A stretch of DNA of 64,000 nucleotides, taken from an uncultured Saprospiraceae bacterium. Lineage in GTDB: Bacteria; Bacteroidota; Bacteroidia; Chitinophagales; Saprospiraceae. A program made the translations under genes and the position numbers. Location: NCBI GenBank assembly GCA_937981555.1, contig CALJOK010000007.1, positions 1 through 64,000 of the forward strand. The letters are read 5' to 3'. This document shows, one piece after another, positions 1 through 8,663 of this stretch (position 1 is its first letter; the number at the start of each line of letters is the position of its first letter). The notes beneath the pieces are model-generated. The model saw only the letters and a list, made by a program, of their open reading frames with translations, did not search any database and was not told the origin of the DNA.

Positions 1-145
1 GCAGGCACTTTCGCCAACATTTTAGAGACCAAATCTTAAACATTTGTGTCGGTCTTCATAATTTTAGAGTCTGTAGTCCTTTTAGAAAATATCAATCTAA
101 AATTAAATGGAGCTAAAATCTCATTTAGAATAATGTCTATTAAAT

Positions 146-679
146 ATGAAAAAGCTACTTCTATTCTCAATTTTTCTCTTCAGTTTTTCTTCAAGCGTAT
201 TTGCAGATATTTATTACTTTGAAATAAAAGTAATGGACGAAGGAATTGAAACGTTAGATTATGAAATTTTTTTTGAAGGCAAATATTATGAAATGACACC
301 TTATTGGTCGAATCAAAACAAGTTTGATTTTGATACATACTCTCATCATTTAGATAGTAATGTGGTTATCATTTTAAAATACAAAGGAGAAAATTATAAA
401 ATAAAAAACCTTCCAACTTCAATTATTCAGAGTGCAAAAATTGAAATCAACTTTTCAAAAGATAACCTAGAAAAAAATAAGATTGAGAAAACTGATAATC
501 AGATTTTAATTATCGAGAGAGATTTTAGTTTTAAAATGGAAGGATTGGGGAATGTACTTTATGGAAGTTTTTGTTGGAGACGAAATGGAAAACATAGCAA
601 CTCTCCTTATGTGCCAAGTTCAAAAGTGTTTTTTAAAACAAAACTTTCAGGAACACCAGCTACTTCCAAAAATAAATAA
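146..679 (+). CDS. Exported protein of unknown function
   Basis: A 177-residue protein that begins with a clear signal peptide: two lysines, a hydrophobic stretch of about 16 residues and a likely cleavage after Val-Phe-Ala near residue 20. The rest is hydrophilic, rich in Lys, Asn and aromatic residues, with no motif I recognise. A secreted or periplasmic location is the only functional statement I can support. It is a single gene, convergent with sdhB, and both share the perfect stem-loop just after its stop codon. The overlapping ORF in another frame at 552-764 runs into that terminator and is treated as a shadow. Confidence 0.7.
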   Translation: MKKLLLFSIFLFSFSSSVFADIYYFEIKVMDEGIETLDYEIFFEGKYYEMTPYWSNQNKFDFDTYSHHLDSNVVIILKYKGENYKIKNLPTSIIQSAKIEINFSKDNLEKNKIEKTDNQILIIERDFSFKMEGLGNVLYGSFCWRRNGKHSNSPYVPSSKVFFKTKLSGTPATSKNK

Positions 680-680
680 A

Positions 681-714
681 AAAAGCGCATCAAAAATTAA
701 TTTGATGCGCTTTT
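681..714. terminator. Bidirectional terminator between the exported protein and sdhB
   Basis: A perfect 14 bp stem (681-694 with 701-714) around a 6-base loop, with A-run and T-run flanks on both sides, so it can act for the plus-strand gene and for the end of sdhB on the minus strand. Confidence 0.85.
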
Positions 715-734
715 TTATTTTTCAAAAAACGAAT

Positions 735-1487
735 TTACACACTCTTCTCCGACCCCAAAACTGAACCAGCATATTGTCGATTCATCAAAGCTATATTCGT
801 AATTGAGATTTCTTTAGGACATTCCGCTTCACAAGCTCCTGTATTCGAGCACATTCCGAAACCTTCCAAATCCATTTGCTTCACCATAGATTGAACTCGA
901 GTAGATTGCTCCACTTCCCCCTGAGGCATCGTACCTAAGTGTGCTACCTTCGCAGCAGTAAATAACATCGCACTTGCATTTGGACAAGCTGCTACACACG
1001 CGCCACAACCGATACACTCAGCTGCATTCATCGCAAAAGAAGCTCTTTCCTTTTCAATTGGAATCGCATTTCCATCTTGTGCTTGACCAGTATTTACAGA
1101 AACATATCCACCTGCTTGAATGATTCTATCAAAAGAAGAACGATCAACAACCAAATCTTTGATAACTGGAAATGCAACTGCTCGCCAAGGTTCTACCACA
1201 ATTGTATCGCCATCTTTGAACGAACGCATATGCAATTGACAAGTCGTCGTTCCTGAATCAGGCCCATGAGGCTGACCATTGATGACCATATTACATGAAC
1301 CACAAATTCCTTCTCGACAATCATGTTCGAAAGCAACAGGTGTTTCTTTTTTAGAAACCAAGTTCTCATTTAAGACATCCATCATTTCCAAAAATGACAT
1401 ATGCTCATCTGCTTGAACTTGATGATCTTCTAAGTAACCTTTTGATTCTCCATTTCTTTGTCTCCAAACTTTTAAATGAATTTTCAT
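735..1487 (-). CDS. sdhB: Succinate dehydrogenase/fumarate reductase iron-sulfur subunit
   Basis: The iron-sulfur subunit of complex II passes electrons from the flavoprotein SdhA to the quinone site of SdhC at the inner face of the cytoplasmic membrane. All cluster ligands are visible: a ferredoxin-type 2Fe-2S site (Cys57, Cys62, Cys65, Cys83) and the CxxCxxC plus Cys-Pro sets for the 4Fe-4S and 3Fe-4S clusters (Cys158, 161, 164, 168, 213, 219, 223). The 250-residue length is normal for the family. It is the last gene of sdhC-sdhA-sdhB. A 133-base gap after sdhA is longer than usual in an operon and holds one copy of the dispersed ATAACGCT-type motif just before the start codon, so an internal promoter is possible but unproven. 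Confidence 0.95.
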   Translation of the reverse strand: MKIHLKVWRQRNGESKGYLEDHQVQADEHMSFLEMMDVLNENLVSKKETPVAFEHDCREGICGSCNMVINGQPHGPDSGTTTCQLHMRSFKDGDTIVVEPWRAVAFPVIKDLVVDRSSFDRIIQAGGYVSVNTGQAQDGNAIPIEKERASFAMNAAECIGCGACVAACPNASAMLFTAAKVAHLGTMPQGEVEQSTRVQSMVKQMDLEGFGMCSNTGACEAECPKEISITNIALMNRQYAGSVLGSEKSV

Positions 1488-1514
1488 ATCGAATTTATTT
1501 TAGAACGATTTGTA

Positions 1515-1540
1515 AATGTATTAACGTTAGCGTTATAAAA
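1515..1540 (-). repeat. Copy 1 of a dispersed 26 bp motif, upstream of sdhB
   Basis: Read on the minus strand this stretch contains ATAACGCTAACGTTAATACA followed by TTTACA. It closely matches stretches before coaX (7500-7525) and inside the YhhN gene near 58.6 kb. In this copy and the coaX copy the motif lies directly upstream of a start codon in the same orientation and is preceded by a T-run. Confidence 0.5.
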
Positions 1541-1620
1541 AATACAACTCGCCAGTTTTTTTAATGAAAAAAATAAAACACAAAACGGGAGATTAACCAT
1601 TAACAGTTAACTATTCACCA

Positions 1621-3615
1621 TTATTTGTAAGACCGAGTTTTTAATTCAATGTCTTTAAATTCTAAATGCTCTTTGTGAACTTTCGGTTCAATCTCATCCC
1701 ATTCCCAAGCAGCCACGTAAGCATAATCTTCATCGTTACGTTTTGCTTCACCACCTTCCGAAGCATACTCTTCTCGGAAGTGACCACCACAACTTTCGTT
1801 TCTGTCCAAAGCATCCAACATCATGACTTCACCTAATTCTAAAAAGTCAGCCACTCGACTTGCTTTTTCTAATTCAGGATTAAATTCATTTACTTCACCT
1901 GGAACAAAAACATCATTGTAAAATTCAGCACGCAAGTCTCGAATCATTTGACGACCTTTTTTCAAGCCTTCTGCATTTCGAGCCATACCACAATAGTCCC
2001 ACATGATTTTTCCCAAACGACGGTGGAAACTTTCCACAGATTGATTCCCTTGGATTTTAATCAAGCGTTCTAATTTTTCATTCGTCTCTTTTTCTGCAGC
2101 CAAAAATTCAGGACTGTCTGCACTTATTTGAGGTGTTCGAATTTCTTTTGATAAAAATGGACCAACAGTATATGGTATCACAAAATACCCATCAGCCAAT
2201 CCTTGCATCAATGCCGAAGCTCCTAATCGGTTGGCTCCGTGATCTGAGAAATTCGCTTCTCCCAAACAAAATAATCCAGGAACATTGGTCTCCAAATGAT
2301 AATCCACCCAAACGCCGCCCATCGTATAATGAACTGCTGGGAAAATTTTCATTGGGGTTTTATATGGATTCTCTGCTGTAATCTTTTCATACATTTGGAA
2401 AAGATTACCATATTTTTCTTTGACAACTGCTTCTCCTAATTCGATAATCTTATCCGCATTAGGATTATTGATTCCTTTAGAAATCGCAGAAGATTTTCCA
2501 TATCGTTGAATGGCCGCAGCAAAATCTAGATAAACTGCTAAACCAGTTTTACTCACTCCTTTGCCTTCATCACAAGCTACTTTCGCAGCACGCGAAGCAA
2601 CATCACGAGGGACTAAATTTCCAAACGCAGGGTAACGTCTTTCTAAGTAATAATCTCTATCTGCTTCTGGAATATCCAAAGCCGTTTTTGTACCAGCTTG
2701 AATTGCTTTTGCATCTTCTACTTTATTCGGTACCCAAACTCGACCATCATTTCTTAATGACTCTGACATTAAAGTCAACTTCGATTGATACTCGCCAGAT
2801 ACTGGAATACAAGTTGGGTGAATTTGAGTATAGCAAGGATTCGCCATCAAAGCTCCTTTTTTAACTGCTCTCCAAGCGGCAGTTACATTCGATCCCATTG
2901 CATTCGTTGATAGATAAAAAACGTTTCCGTAACCACCTGTTGCCAAAACAACACAATGAGCTGCGAATCGTTCCGACTTTCCAGTCAACATATTTCGAGC
3001 AATAATTCCTCGTGCTTTGCCATCTACTTTTACTAAGTCCAACATTTCATGTCGGTTGTACATTTCGACATTTCCCAAAGAAATTTGTCGAGACAATGCT
3101 TGGTAAGCACCTAACAAAAGTTGCTGTCCCGTCTGACCTCTTGCATAAAAAGTTCTCGATACTTGAACTCCACCGAACGAACGATTCGCCAAAAGTCCTC
3201 CGTACTCTCTTGCAAAAGGAACACCTTGTGCGACACATTGATCGATAATATTTCGACTCACTTCAGCCAAGCGGTGAACGTTCGCCTCACGACTTCGGTA
3301 ATCACCACCTTTGACTGTATCATAAAATAATCGGTAAACTGAGTCACCATCATTTTGATAATTTTTTGCAGCATTGATTCCACCTTGGGCAGCAATACTA
3401 TGCGCTCGACGAGGACTATCATGAAATGTAAAACACTTCACCTTATAACCTAACTCTCCAAATGTTGCAGCAGCCGAAGCTCCAGCCAAACCAGTTCCTA
3501 CTACAATAATTTCAAGTCTTCGTTTATTATTAGGCGCAACGAGTTCCATCTTTCCTCGATAATTTTCCCACTTAGTTGCGATATCACCTTCGGGTATATT
3601 TGATTTAAGTTCCAT
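1621..3615 (-). CDS. sdhA: Succinate dehydrogenase/fumarate reductase flavoprotein subunit
   Basis: The catalytic subunit that oxidises succinate to fumarate in the TCA cycle and respiratory chain. A Rossmann FAD-binding motif GTGLAG lies at residues 40-45. His72 in the AHSIAAQGG stretch is at the position of the histidine that carries covalent FAD in this family. The substrate-site motif QIHPT, the HYTMGG stretch and [17 protein letters not shown] near the C-terminal half are all intact. The 664-residue length fits the B-type Bacteroidota enzyme. It sits between sdhC (69 bases upstream) and sdhB, all on the minus strand, so co-transcription is likely. Confidence 0.96.
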   Translation of the reverse strand: MELKSNIPEGDIATKWENYRGKMELVAPNNKRRLEIIVVGTGLAGASAAATFGELGYKVKCFTFHDSPRRAHSIAAQGGINAAKNYQNDGDSVYRLFYDTVKGGDYRSREANVHRLAEVSRNIIDQCVAQGVPFAREYGGLLANRSFGGVQVSRTFYARGQTGQQLLLGAYQALSRQISLGNVEMYNRHEMLDLVKVDGKARGIIARNMLTGKSERFAAHCVVLATGGYGNVFYLSTNAMGSNVTAAWRAVKKGALMANPCYTQIHPTCIPVSGEYQSKLTLMSESLRNDGRVWVPNKVEDAKAIQAGTKTALDIPEADRDYYLERRYPAFGNLVPRDVASRAAKVACDEGKGVSKTGLAVYLDFAAAIQRYGKSSAISKGINNPNADKIIELGEAVVKEKYGNLFQMYEKITAENPYKTPMKIFPAVHYTMGGVWVDYHLETNVPGLFCLGEANFSDHGANRLGASALMQGLADGYFVIPYTVGPFLSKEIRTPQISADSPEFLAAEKETNEKLERLIKIQGNQSVESFHRRLGKIMWDYCGMARNAEGLKKGRQMIRDLRAEFYNDVFVPGEVNEFNPELEKASRVADFLELGEVMMLDALDRNESCGGHFREEYASEGGEAKRNDEDYAYVAAWEWDEIEPKVHKEHLEFKDIELKTRSYK

Positions 3616-3684
3616 AATTTTTTTTGATAAAATTTTTAAATGAAAATTTCAGATTGTATTTTTTTATAAAAAATAACAATCAAT

Positions 3685-4377
3685 TTACGCCTTGGTCAAA
3701 TAAAATACGATTGGAATAATAGCATATCCCAAAGGAATCAAAATCGAATAGGCAGTACCTAAACCTTTGATAATCGGAGTGTATTTTTTATGATTCAAAC
3801 CGAGTGACTGAAAAGCACTTTGGAATCCATGACTCAAGTGCAAACCGATGACAATCATCGACGCCACATAAAAAATTACAAATGGAATACTGCTAAAAGT
3901 CGCAGCCACCAAAGTGTATACATCTTTTACTTGAACTCCATCGTAAGTAATCATTTCAGGAAAGTTGGTAAATTTCACTTTGAACCAAAATTGGAAAAGG
4001 TGAATCAAAATAAAAACTAAAATAACTGTTCCGAACCAAGCCATATTTCGACTTGAGTAAGTAGTTGTCTTAGTACTTTTCACAGCATACCTTGAGTTAC
4101 CTCCGCCTGAAGCTGCTTTATTTTGAAAATAAAGTAAGATTCCAAGTACAGCATGAAGAAAAATAAAAAAGAAATTTCCAATGGAAATAAATTGAATCAA
4201 AGGATTGTGTCCCATGAAATCAGCATAGAGATTAAAACTTTCACCGCCATCACCAGCCAGCAATTGTATATTACCTAACAAGTGGACAGTTAAAAATAAA
4301 ATCAAAAAGATTCCAGTCAAGCTCATAGTAAGTTTTCGCCCGATGGAAGAGAATAAAAAATTGGTTAACCAACTCAT
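3685..4377 (-). CDS. sdhC: Succinate dehydrogenase cytochrome b subunit (B-type membrane anchor)
   Basis: The di-haem membrane anchor of B-type complex II, which ties SdhA and SdhB to the membrane and reduces menaquinone. The 230 residues form about five hydrophobic segments with membrane-located histidines (for example in TVHLLGN, IFLHAVLG, LIHLFQ and LHLSHGFQ) suited to ligate two haems b. The single fused anchor, instead of separate SdhC and SdhD, is the typical Bacteroidota arrangement. It is the first gene of the sdhCAB unit, transcribed leftwards. Confidence 0.93.
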   Translation of the reverse strand: MSWLTNFLFSSIGRKLTMSLTGIFLILFLTVHLLGNIQLLAGDGGESFNLYADFMGHNPLIQFISIGNFFFIFLHAVLGILLYFQNKAASGGGNSRYAVKSTKTTTYSSRNMAWFGTVILVFILIHLFQFWFKVKFTNFPEMITYDGVQVKDVYTLVAATFSSIPFVIFYVASMIVIGLHLSHGFQSAFQSLGLNHKKYTPIIKGLGTAYSILIPLGYAIIPIVFYLTKA

Positions 4378-4711
4378 AAAAAAATGTTTTTAATGGTTTT
4401 GCCCAAGAGTTAAAAATGGGTCAAATTAGTTCTTCGTTTTATTCAAATCACATTAAAAAAAGTTAATAAACGTGATTTTTTTCAAACCTTGACAAATCTA
4501 TCTATTTAAAGGGATTTTCCCAACAGTTGTTCGGACTTGAAGGGAAGGAATAGTTTATTTAGAATGAATCAAAATTAGTGCAAAAAGGTAGGTTTTATTT
4601 AAAAAAGATCAATAATAATGGGGCAAAGAAATATTCCCATTTTCTAATAAGTATTTAATGTAGTTGAGTTAACTTTGCAATTTCCTATTTTAACTGAATT
4701 TAAATTTCTAT
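4378..4711. other. Divergent intergenic region between sdhC and the 166-residue gene
   Basis: A 334-base AT-rich spacer holding the promoters of two divergent genes. On the plus strand a consensus -7 box lies at 4670-4677. I did not find an equally good box for sdhC on the minus strand, and I see no RNA gene or short ORF here. Confidence 0.5.
4670..4677 (+). promoter_or_regulatory. Bacteroidota-type -7 promoter element
   Basis: TAACTTTG fits the TAnnTTTG consensus of the Bacteroidota primary sigma factor and lies 34 bases before the start codon of the next gene, leaving a short leader. A clear TTTG -33 box is not visible. Confidence 0.5.
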
Positions 4712-5212
4712 ATGGACAAGGTAGTAAACATAACATTTCAAGAATTTATACAGGCATTTCCAGAAACGGAATTGCCAATTGATTTAACAGAAGATACTCA
4801 ATCGATCTTCAGCAAAGAAAATAAACCTTTATCAAAACAAATGATTGAAGAATTCATTGTTCCGATTGACGATTCGATTGATGAATTTACGGAATACATT
4901 CCTTGCTTTCGATTTCCACGAACTAAGAATTTTTATGCAATTGTTTTGTGGAAAGCTAGTTTGATGAATTATGAATATTTCGTCATTACTTTTGACAAAA
5001 AAGGAAGTCTAATAGAAAAAAAGATGGTTGCGGGAACTCAAGTGAAGGGAGATGCGTTACTAAGAACTGTAACCACCATTAAAGAGGATTGGACGATTGC
5101 GAGTGTAGTTGGAGTGGTTGCTGCAAATGATGATCTCGCCTATGACCCTGCCACAAGTCTCGATTCGATCCTAGAATTAACCCAAGATGGAAAAATTTCA
5201 ATCTTAACTTAA
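4712..5212 (+). CDS. Conserved-looking protein of unknown function
   Basis: A 166-residue soluble acidic protein without signal peptide or membrane segment. The N-terminal half is rich in Glu, Asp and Ile; the centre (about 65-110) alternates hydrophobic and aromatic residues in a way that suggests beta strands. I recognise no family. It starts with ATG 34 bases after a good -7 box and is followed after 76 bases by ribonuclease R in the same direction, so the two may be co-expressed. Being a cytoplasmic protein is the only inference I would make. Confidence 0.65.
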   Translation: MDKVVNITFQEFIQAFPETELPIDLTEDTQSIFSKENKPLSKQMIEEFIVPIDDSIDEFTEYIPCFRFPRTKNFYAIVLWKASLMNYEYFVITFDKKGSLIEKKMVAGTQVKGDALLRTVTTIKEDWTIASVVGVVAANDDLAYDPATSLDSILELTQDGKISILT

Positions 5213-5288
5213 TCTAAAATTTAGCGTTATATAATAAAGTAATCGTTTTGATTACTAACAACACCGACTATTTTTTACAAAAACTATT

Positions 5289-7487
5289 ATGAAGAAAAAG
5301 AAAAAACTTAAAAAAATAAAAATGGGTCAAAAACCCGCAGCCTCAGAACTAAAACACCAAATATTTAAATTCTTAAAAACCAATCCTAAAAAGCGACTCA
5401 CCGCAAAACAACTAATCAAAAAACTAAACTTGGGGAACAGTCCTGATGCAGTCAACGATGCTATGTTGAAGTTGGCGAAGGAAGGAAAATTATACGAAAT
5501 TGAACCAGGCAGATTTCGCCTCGACAGATTTGCAGATACCTCAAGTGGGAAAATAAAATCACGTAGAAAATTACATGTTGGAAAAGCGGACGTGACTCGA
5601 AGTGGCGCTGCATACATTGTTATAGATGACTTGGAAGACGATGTGTATGTTGCACAAAGACATACGAACGGAGTGATGCAAGGAGACCAAGTTCAAGTGT
5701 CAGTTCATTTGCCTCGAGGTCGAAGAAAACCAGAAGGAGAAATTGTGAAAATCTTAAATCGAGCAACGGAACACTTTTTAGGTGTCATTCGAATTTATGG
5801 AGATTATGCGCTTTTGACTCCGAGCATGTATCAATATGAAGACTTGGAAATTCAAGTTGGATTGGATGATCTGAAAGAAGCAAAGGATGAAGATGTGGTC
5901 GTGGTAAAAGTGACGAAGTGGGGCGAGAGTTTCAATTTTAGATCAGTCGGAGTTGTGACAAGTGTGTTGGGTGAAGAAGGAGGAAGCGAGATTGCAATGA
6001 AGTCAATTTTGATCAACAAAGGTTTTGAATTAGACTTTTCAGAAGCAGTAAAACGAGAGTCAGAAGCATTGACAGATGAACTCTCGGATGCAGAAGTTGC
6101 TCGACGGAGAGATATGCGAGACATCACGACGTTTACGATTGATCCAGATACCGCGAAGGATTTTGATGATGCATTATCGTATCGAATTTTGGAAGATGGA
6201 CGAAAAGAAATTGGTGTTCACATTGCAGATGTAACACATTATGTTCGACCAAAAACTGCTCTTGATAAAGAAGCATTGAAACGAAGTACTTCCGTTTATT
6301 TGGTGGATCGAGTGTTGCCGATGTTGCCTGAAAAAATCTCCAACGAATTATGTTCGCTTCGACCGAATGAAGATAAATGTACGTTCAGCGCAGTTTTTAC
6401 TTTTAGTGCAAAAGGAAGAATTGAGGAGCGTTGGTTTGGGAAAACTTTGATTCATTCTGACCGGAGATTTAGCTACGAAGAGGCGCAAGAAATTTTAGAA
6501 AATGGAGAAGGAGAATATGCAGAAGAATTATTAGATTTAAATAAAATTGCCAAAAAACTTCAGAAGAAGAAATTCAAAAATGGAGCGATCAGTTTTGAAT
6601 CTCCTGAGGTGAAATTTAAGTTGGACGAAGATGGAACACCAATTGATGTTTTTGTAAAAGTTCGAAAAGATGCACATAAGTTAATTGAAGAATTTATGTT
6701 GTTGGCGAATAAAGAAGTAGCGACTTATATTGTCAAAAAAGGTAAAGATGGAGGTGGAGAGATTCCATTCGTTTATCGAGTTCACGATGAGCCAGATCCT
6801 GATAAAATTGCCGAATTTGCTAGGTTTGCGCTTGAATTAGGTTTTAAGATGGAAATGCAAACGCCTAAGCAAGTTGCTGAAAGTTTCCTTGCACTCGATG
6901 TAGCTGCGCGTGATAATGAAGCATTGAGAATGCTGCAGCCAATTGCGATTCGTTCGATGGCAAAAGCAATTTATACGACGGATAATATTGGTCACTATGG
7001 ATTAGCTTTTGAAAATTATTCACATTTTACTTCTCCGATTCGAAGGTACTCAGATGTGCTTGCACATCGTTTGTTGGAGAAAAATTTGGAAGAAACTTTC
7101 CGAGATGATAAAGGAGAGTTGGAAGCAAAATGTCGACACATTTCTACTCAAGAAAAGAAGGCTGCTGAAGCGGAAAGAGAGTCTGTGAAATATAAGCAAG
7201 TAGAATATTCCAGTAAGCATATTGGAGAAGTTTTCGATGCACATATTTCAGGAATGATTGATCGTGGAATCTTTGTTCAAATCGATCATAGTAACGCAGA
7301 AGGATTGATTGGTTTTGAAAATTTCTCAGAATCGTACGAGTTGGGAAGTGGTAGGTTGAAAGCAGTTGGAACGAAAACGGGAAGTGTTTTGAAGATGGGA
7401 CAGAAGGTACGAGCGAGAATTATTTCAACTGATTTGGAAAAGAAACAAATTGAATTAGAGTTGGTAGAAGAAGGAGAAGAGGAGTAA
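5289..7487 (+). CDS. rnr: Ribonuclease R (3'-5' exoribonuclease, RNB family)
   Basis: A processive 3'-to-5' exoribonuclease that degrades structured RNA. The 732 residues show the expected order: a Lys-rich start with a winged-helix region (about 15-70), cold-shock-like OB domains (about 85-240), the RNB catalytic domain with the metal-binding aspartates in IDPDTAKDFDDALS near residue 280, the FTSPIRRYSD motif near residue 580, and an S1 RNA-binding domain at about 640-728. The lysine-rich N-terminus rather than a lysine-rich tail is a small peculiarity. It is followed by coaX after 39 bases on the same strand. Confidence 0.94.
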   Translation: MKKKKKLKKIKMGQKPAASELKHQIFKFLKTNPKKRLTAKQLIKKLNLGNSPDAVNDAMLKLAKEGKLYEIEPGRFRLDRFADTSSGKIKSRRKLHVGKADVTRSGAAYIVIDDLEDDVYVAQRHTNGVMQGDQVQVSVHLPRGRRKPEGEIVKILNRATEHFLGVIRIYGDYALLTPSMYQYEDLEIQVGLDDLKEAKDEDVVVVKVTKWGESFNFRSVGVVTSVLGEEGGSEIAMKSILINKGFELDFSEAVKRESEALTDELSDAEVARRRDMRDITTFTIDPDTAKDFDDALSYRILEDGRKEIGVHIADVTHYVRPKTALDKEALKRSTSVYLVDRVLPMLPEKISNELCSLRPNEDKCTFSAVFTFSAKGRIEERWFGKTLIHSDRRFSYEEAQEILENGEGEYAEELLDLNKIAKKLQKKKFKNGAISFESPEVKFKLDEDGTPIDVFVKVRKDAHKLIEEFMLLANKEVATYIVKKGKDGGGEIPFVYRVHDEPDPDKIAEFARFALELGFKMEMQTPKQVAESFLALDVAARDNEALRMLQPIAIRSMAKAIYTTDNIGHYGLAFENYSHFTSPIRRYSDVLAHRLLEKNLEETFRDDKGELEAKCRHISTQEKKAAEAERESVKYKQVEYSSKHIGEVFDAHISGMIDRGIFVQIDHSNAEGLIGFENFSESYELGSGRLKAVGTKTGSVLKMGQKVRARIISTDLEKKQIELELVEEGEEE

Positions 7488-7499
7488 TTTTATTTTTTA

Positions 7500-7525
7500 T
7501 AACGCTTATGCTAATACATTTACAT
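7500..7525 (+). repeat. Copy 2 of the dispersed 26 bp motif, upstream of coaX
   Basis: ATAACGCTTATGCTAATACA followed by TTTACA, ending one base before the coaX start codon and preceded by a T-run, the same layout as the copy before sdhB. It fills almost the entire rnr-coaX gap. Confidence 0.5.
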
Positions 7526-7526
7526 C

Positions 7527-8288
7527 ATGCTTTTAGCTATTGATATTGGAAATTCAAATATTGTACTTGCGCTTCATGATGGCGCTGAATGGAAACACAC
7601 TTTTCGGTTTCCGACTTTGTCGGATGAGTCTTCGCTTTTTTATAAAATGAAAATCGTCAATGATTTTTGGGAAGCGAATATTATTCCTAATCAGATTAAG
7701 AAATGTGTTTTGAGTAGTGTGGTTCCGATTCTTCGAGATGTATTTGAAGAGATACTTTTGGAGCTTTTTGGAAAACCACCTATCGTTGTCAACTCCACTA
7801 TTTTTCCAAAATTAAAATTACAAATTGATCGACCTGATGAAATTGGAACTGACTTAGTGGCGAATGCAATTGCTGCGAATCAGTTGTTTAAAAAAGATTG
7901 TATCGTTGTCGATTTTGGAACAGCTTTGACTTTTACAGTTGTTTCAAAAGAAGGTCATCTGAAAGGAGTAAATATAGTTCCAGGATTGGAAACGGCCATT
8001 CAATCACTTGTTGGAAATACTGCACAATTGCCAGAAGTACCACTTGAAATGCCAAAATCTGCGATTGGAAAAAATACAGTTACAGCGATTCAAGCTGGGA
8101 TTTTGATCGGTTATGTTGGTTTGGTGCGACATCAATTAGCGAGCATTAGAGCAGAAGTTGGAGAGCAATATATTGCTGTTGCAACTGGCGGATTATCAAA
8201 AATTTTAGCTGAGTTAGAAAATGACTTTGAAGAAGTGAATATGGATTTGACGATGGAAGGATTAAGATTGATCGGAGAAACGGTATAA
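7527..8288 (+). CDS. coaX: Type III pantothenate kinase
   Basis: Phosphorylates pantothenate in the first step of coenzyme A synthesis; type III enzymes belong to the ASKHA fold and need a monovalent cation. The N-terminal phosphate loop AIDIGNSN (residues 4-11), the PDEIGTDLVANA motif near residue 110 and the VVDFGTALTFT motif near residue 130 are intact. The 253-residue length is normal. It follows rnr closely and ends at a strong stem-loop. Its last codons (GLRLIGE) reappear as a fragment in the gap between the two DUF1800 genes further on. Confidence 0.93.
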   Translation: MLLAIDIGNSNIVLALHDGAEWKHTFRFPTLSDESSLFYKMKIVNDFWEANIIPNQIKKCVLSSVVPILRDVFEEILLELFGKPPIVVNSTIFPKLKLQIDRPDEIGTDLVANAIAANQLFKKDCIVVDFGTALTFTVVSKEGHLKGVNIVPGLETAIQSLVGNTAQLPEVPLEMPKSAIGKNTVTAIQAGILIGYVGLVRHQLASIRAEVGEQYIAVATGGLSKILAELENDFEEVNMDLTMEGLRLIGETV

Positions 8289-8312
8289 TTTTTTTCAAAA
8301 AAAATAAACAGG

Positions 8313-8346
8313 AAAGCGTTTTGCAATTGATTTTGCAAAACGCTTT
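8313..8346 (+). terminator. Stem-loop after coaX
   Basis: A perfect 14 bp stem (8313-8326 with 8333-8346) with a 6-base loop just after the coaX stop codon. The T-run after it is short and interrupted. Confidence 0.75.
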
Positions 8347-8663
8347 TCTGTTTTCTAGCTTTACGCATTAGCTTCTTTCTCAAAATAACCCGCTTTACGA
8401 ACTCTTGCTCTGTACAAATACCCTCTCACGGATTTCGCAAAGCTAGCGTTGTATTTTTGGTATTTTTTTTCGAAAAGAAGTTGGAAGAGTAAATGTAGTA
8501 GAGATGTCAAGTTTTTAATTCAATTAAACCTTTTTCTTAATTACAAAGGTCTAATTTTTGATGTGAAATAAAAAACACCGTTTCTTCACCAAATCTAAAA
8601 TAAATATTTTCTTAAAGTACACCGCCAAAAACGTATTTCTCATTTTAAAAAAACCAAAGGAAA
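8347..8663. other. Intergenic region before the DUF1800 genes
   Basis: Contains the possible short minus-strand ORF and a spaced inverted repeat (CTAGCTTT at 8355-8362, AAAGCTAG at 8439-8446). From about 8511 to the start codon the sequence is AT-rich with no consensus -7 box that I can identify. Confidence 0.4.
8361..8510 (-). CDS. Possible short basic ORF or gene remnant
   Basis: A 49-codon open frame on the minus strand with only a TTG as possible start. Its C-terminal half is strikingly protein-like, with Arg, Lys, Tyr and Ala in a pattern such as SVRGYLYRARVRKAGYFE, and it ends shortly before the coaX terminator. Codon content is richer in G+C than the flanks. An in-frame TGA lies four codons before the TTG. 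It may be a small gene, or the tail of a decayed or deleted gene. I do not recognise the family. Confidence 0.25.
   Translation of the reverse strand: MTSLLHLLFQLLFEKKYQKYNASFAKSVRGYLYRARVRKAGYFEKEANA

Noticed and set aside
552-764. 70-codon plus-strand ORF overlapping the first gene
   Set aside because: Shadow frame that runs through the terminator hairpin and into the end of sdhB; no signal peptide and no motif.
1592-1620. Run of TTAAC/GTTAA words as an operator
   Set aside because: Low-complexity direct and inverted words common between Bacteroidota genes; no regulator or exact symmetry links it to sdh control.
8505-8510. TTGACA on the minus strand as a -35 box
   Set aside because: Bacteroidota primary sigma factor does not use this element, and no suitable -10 or gene follows.
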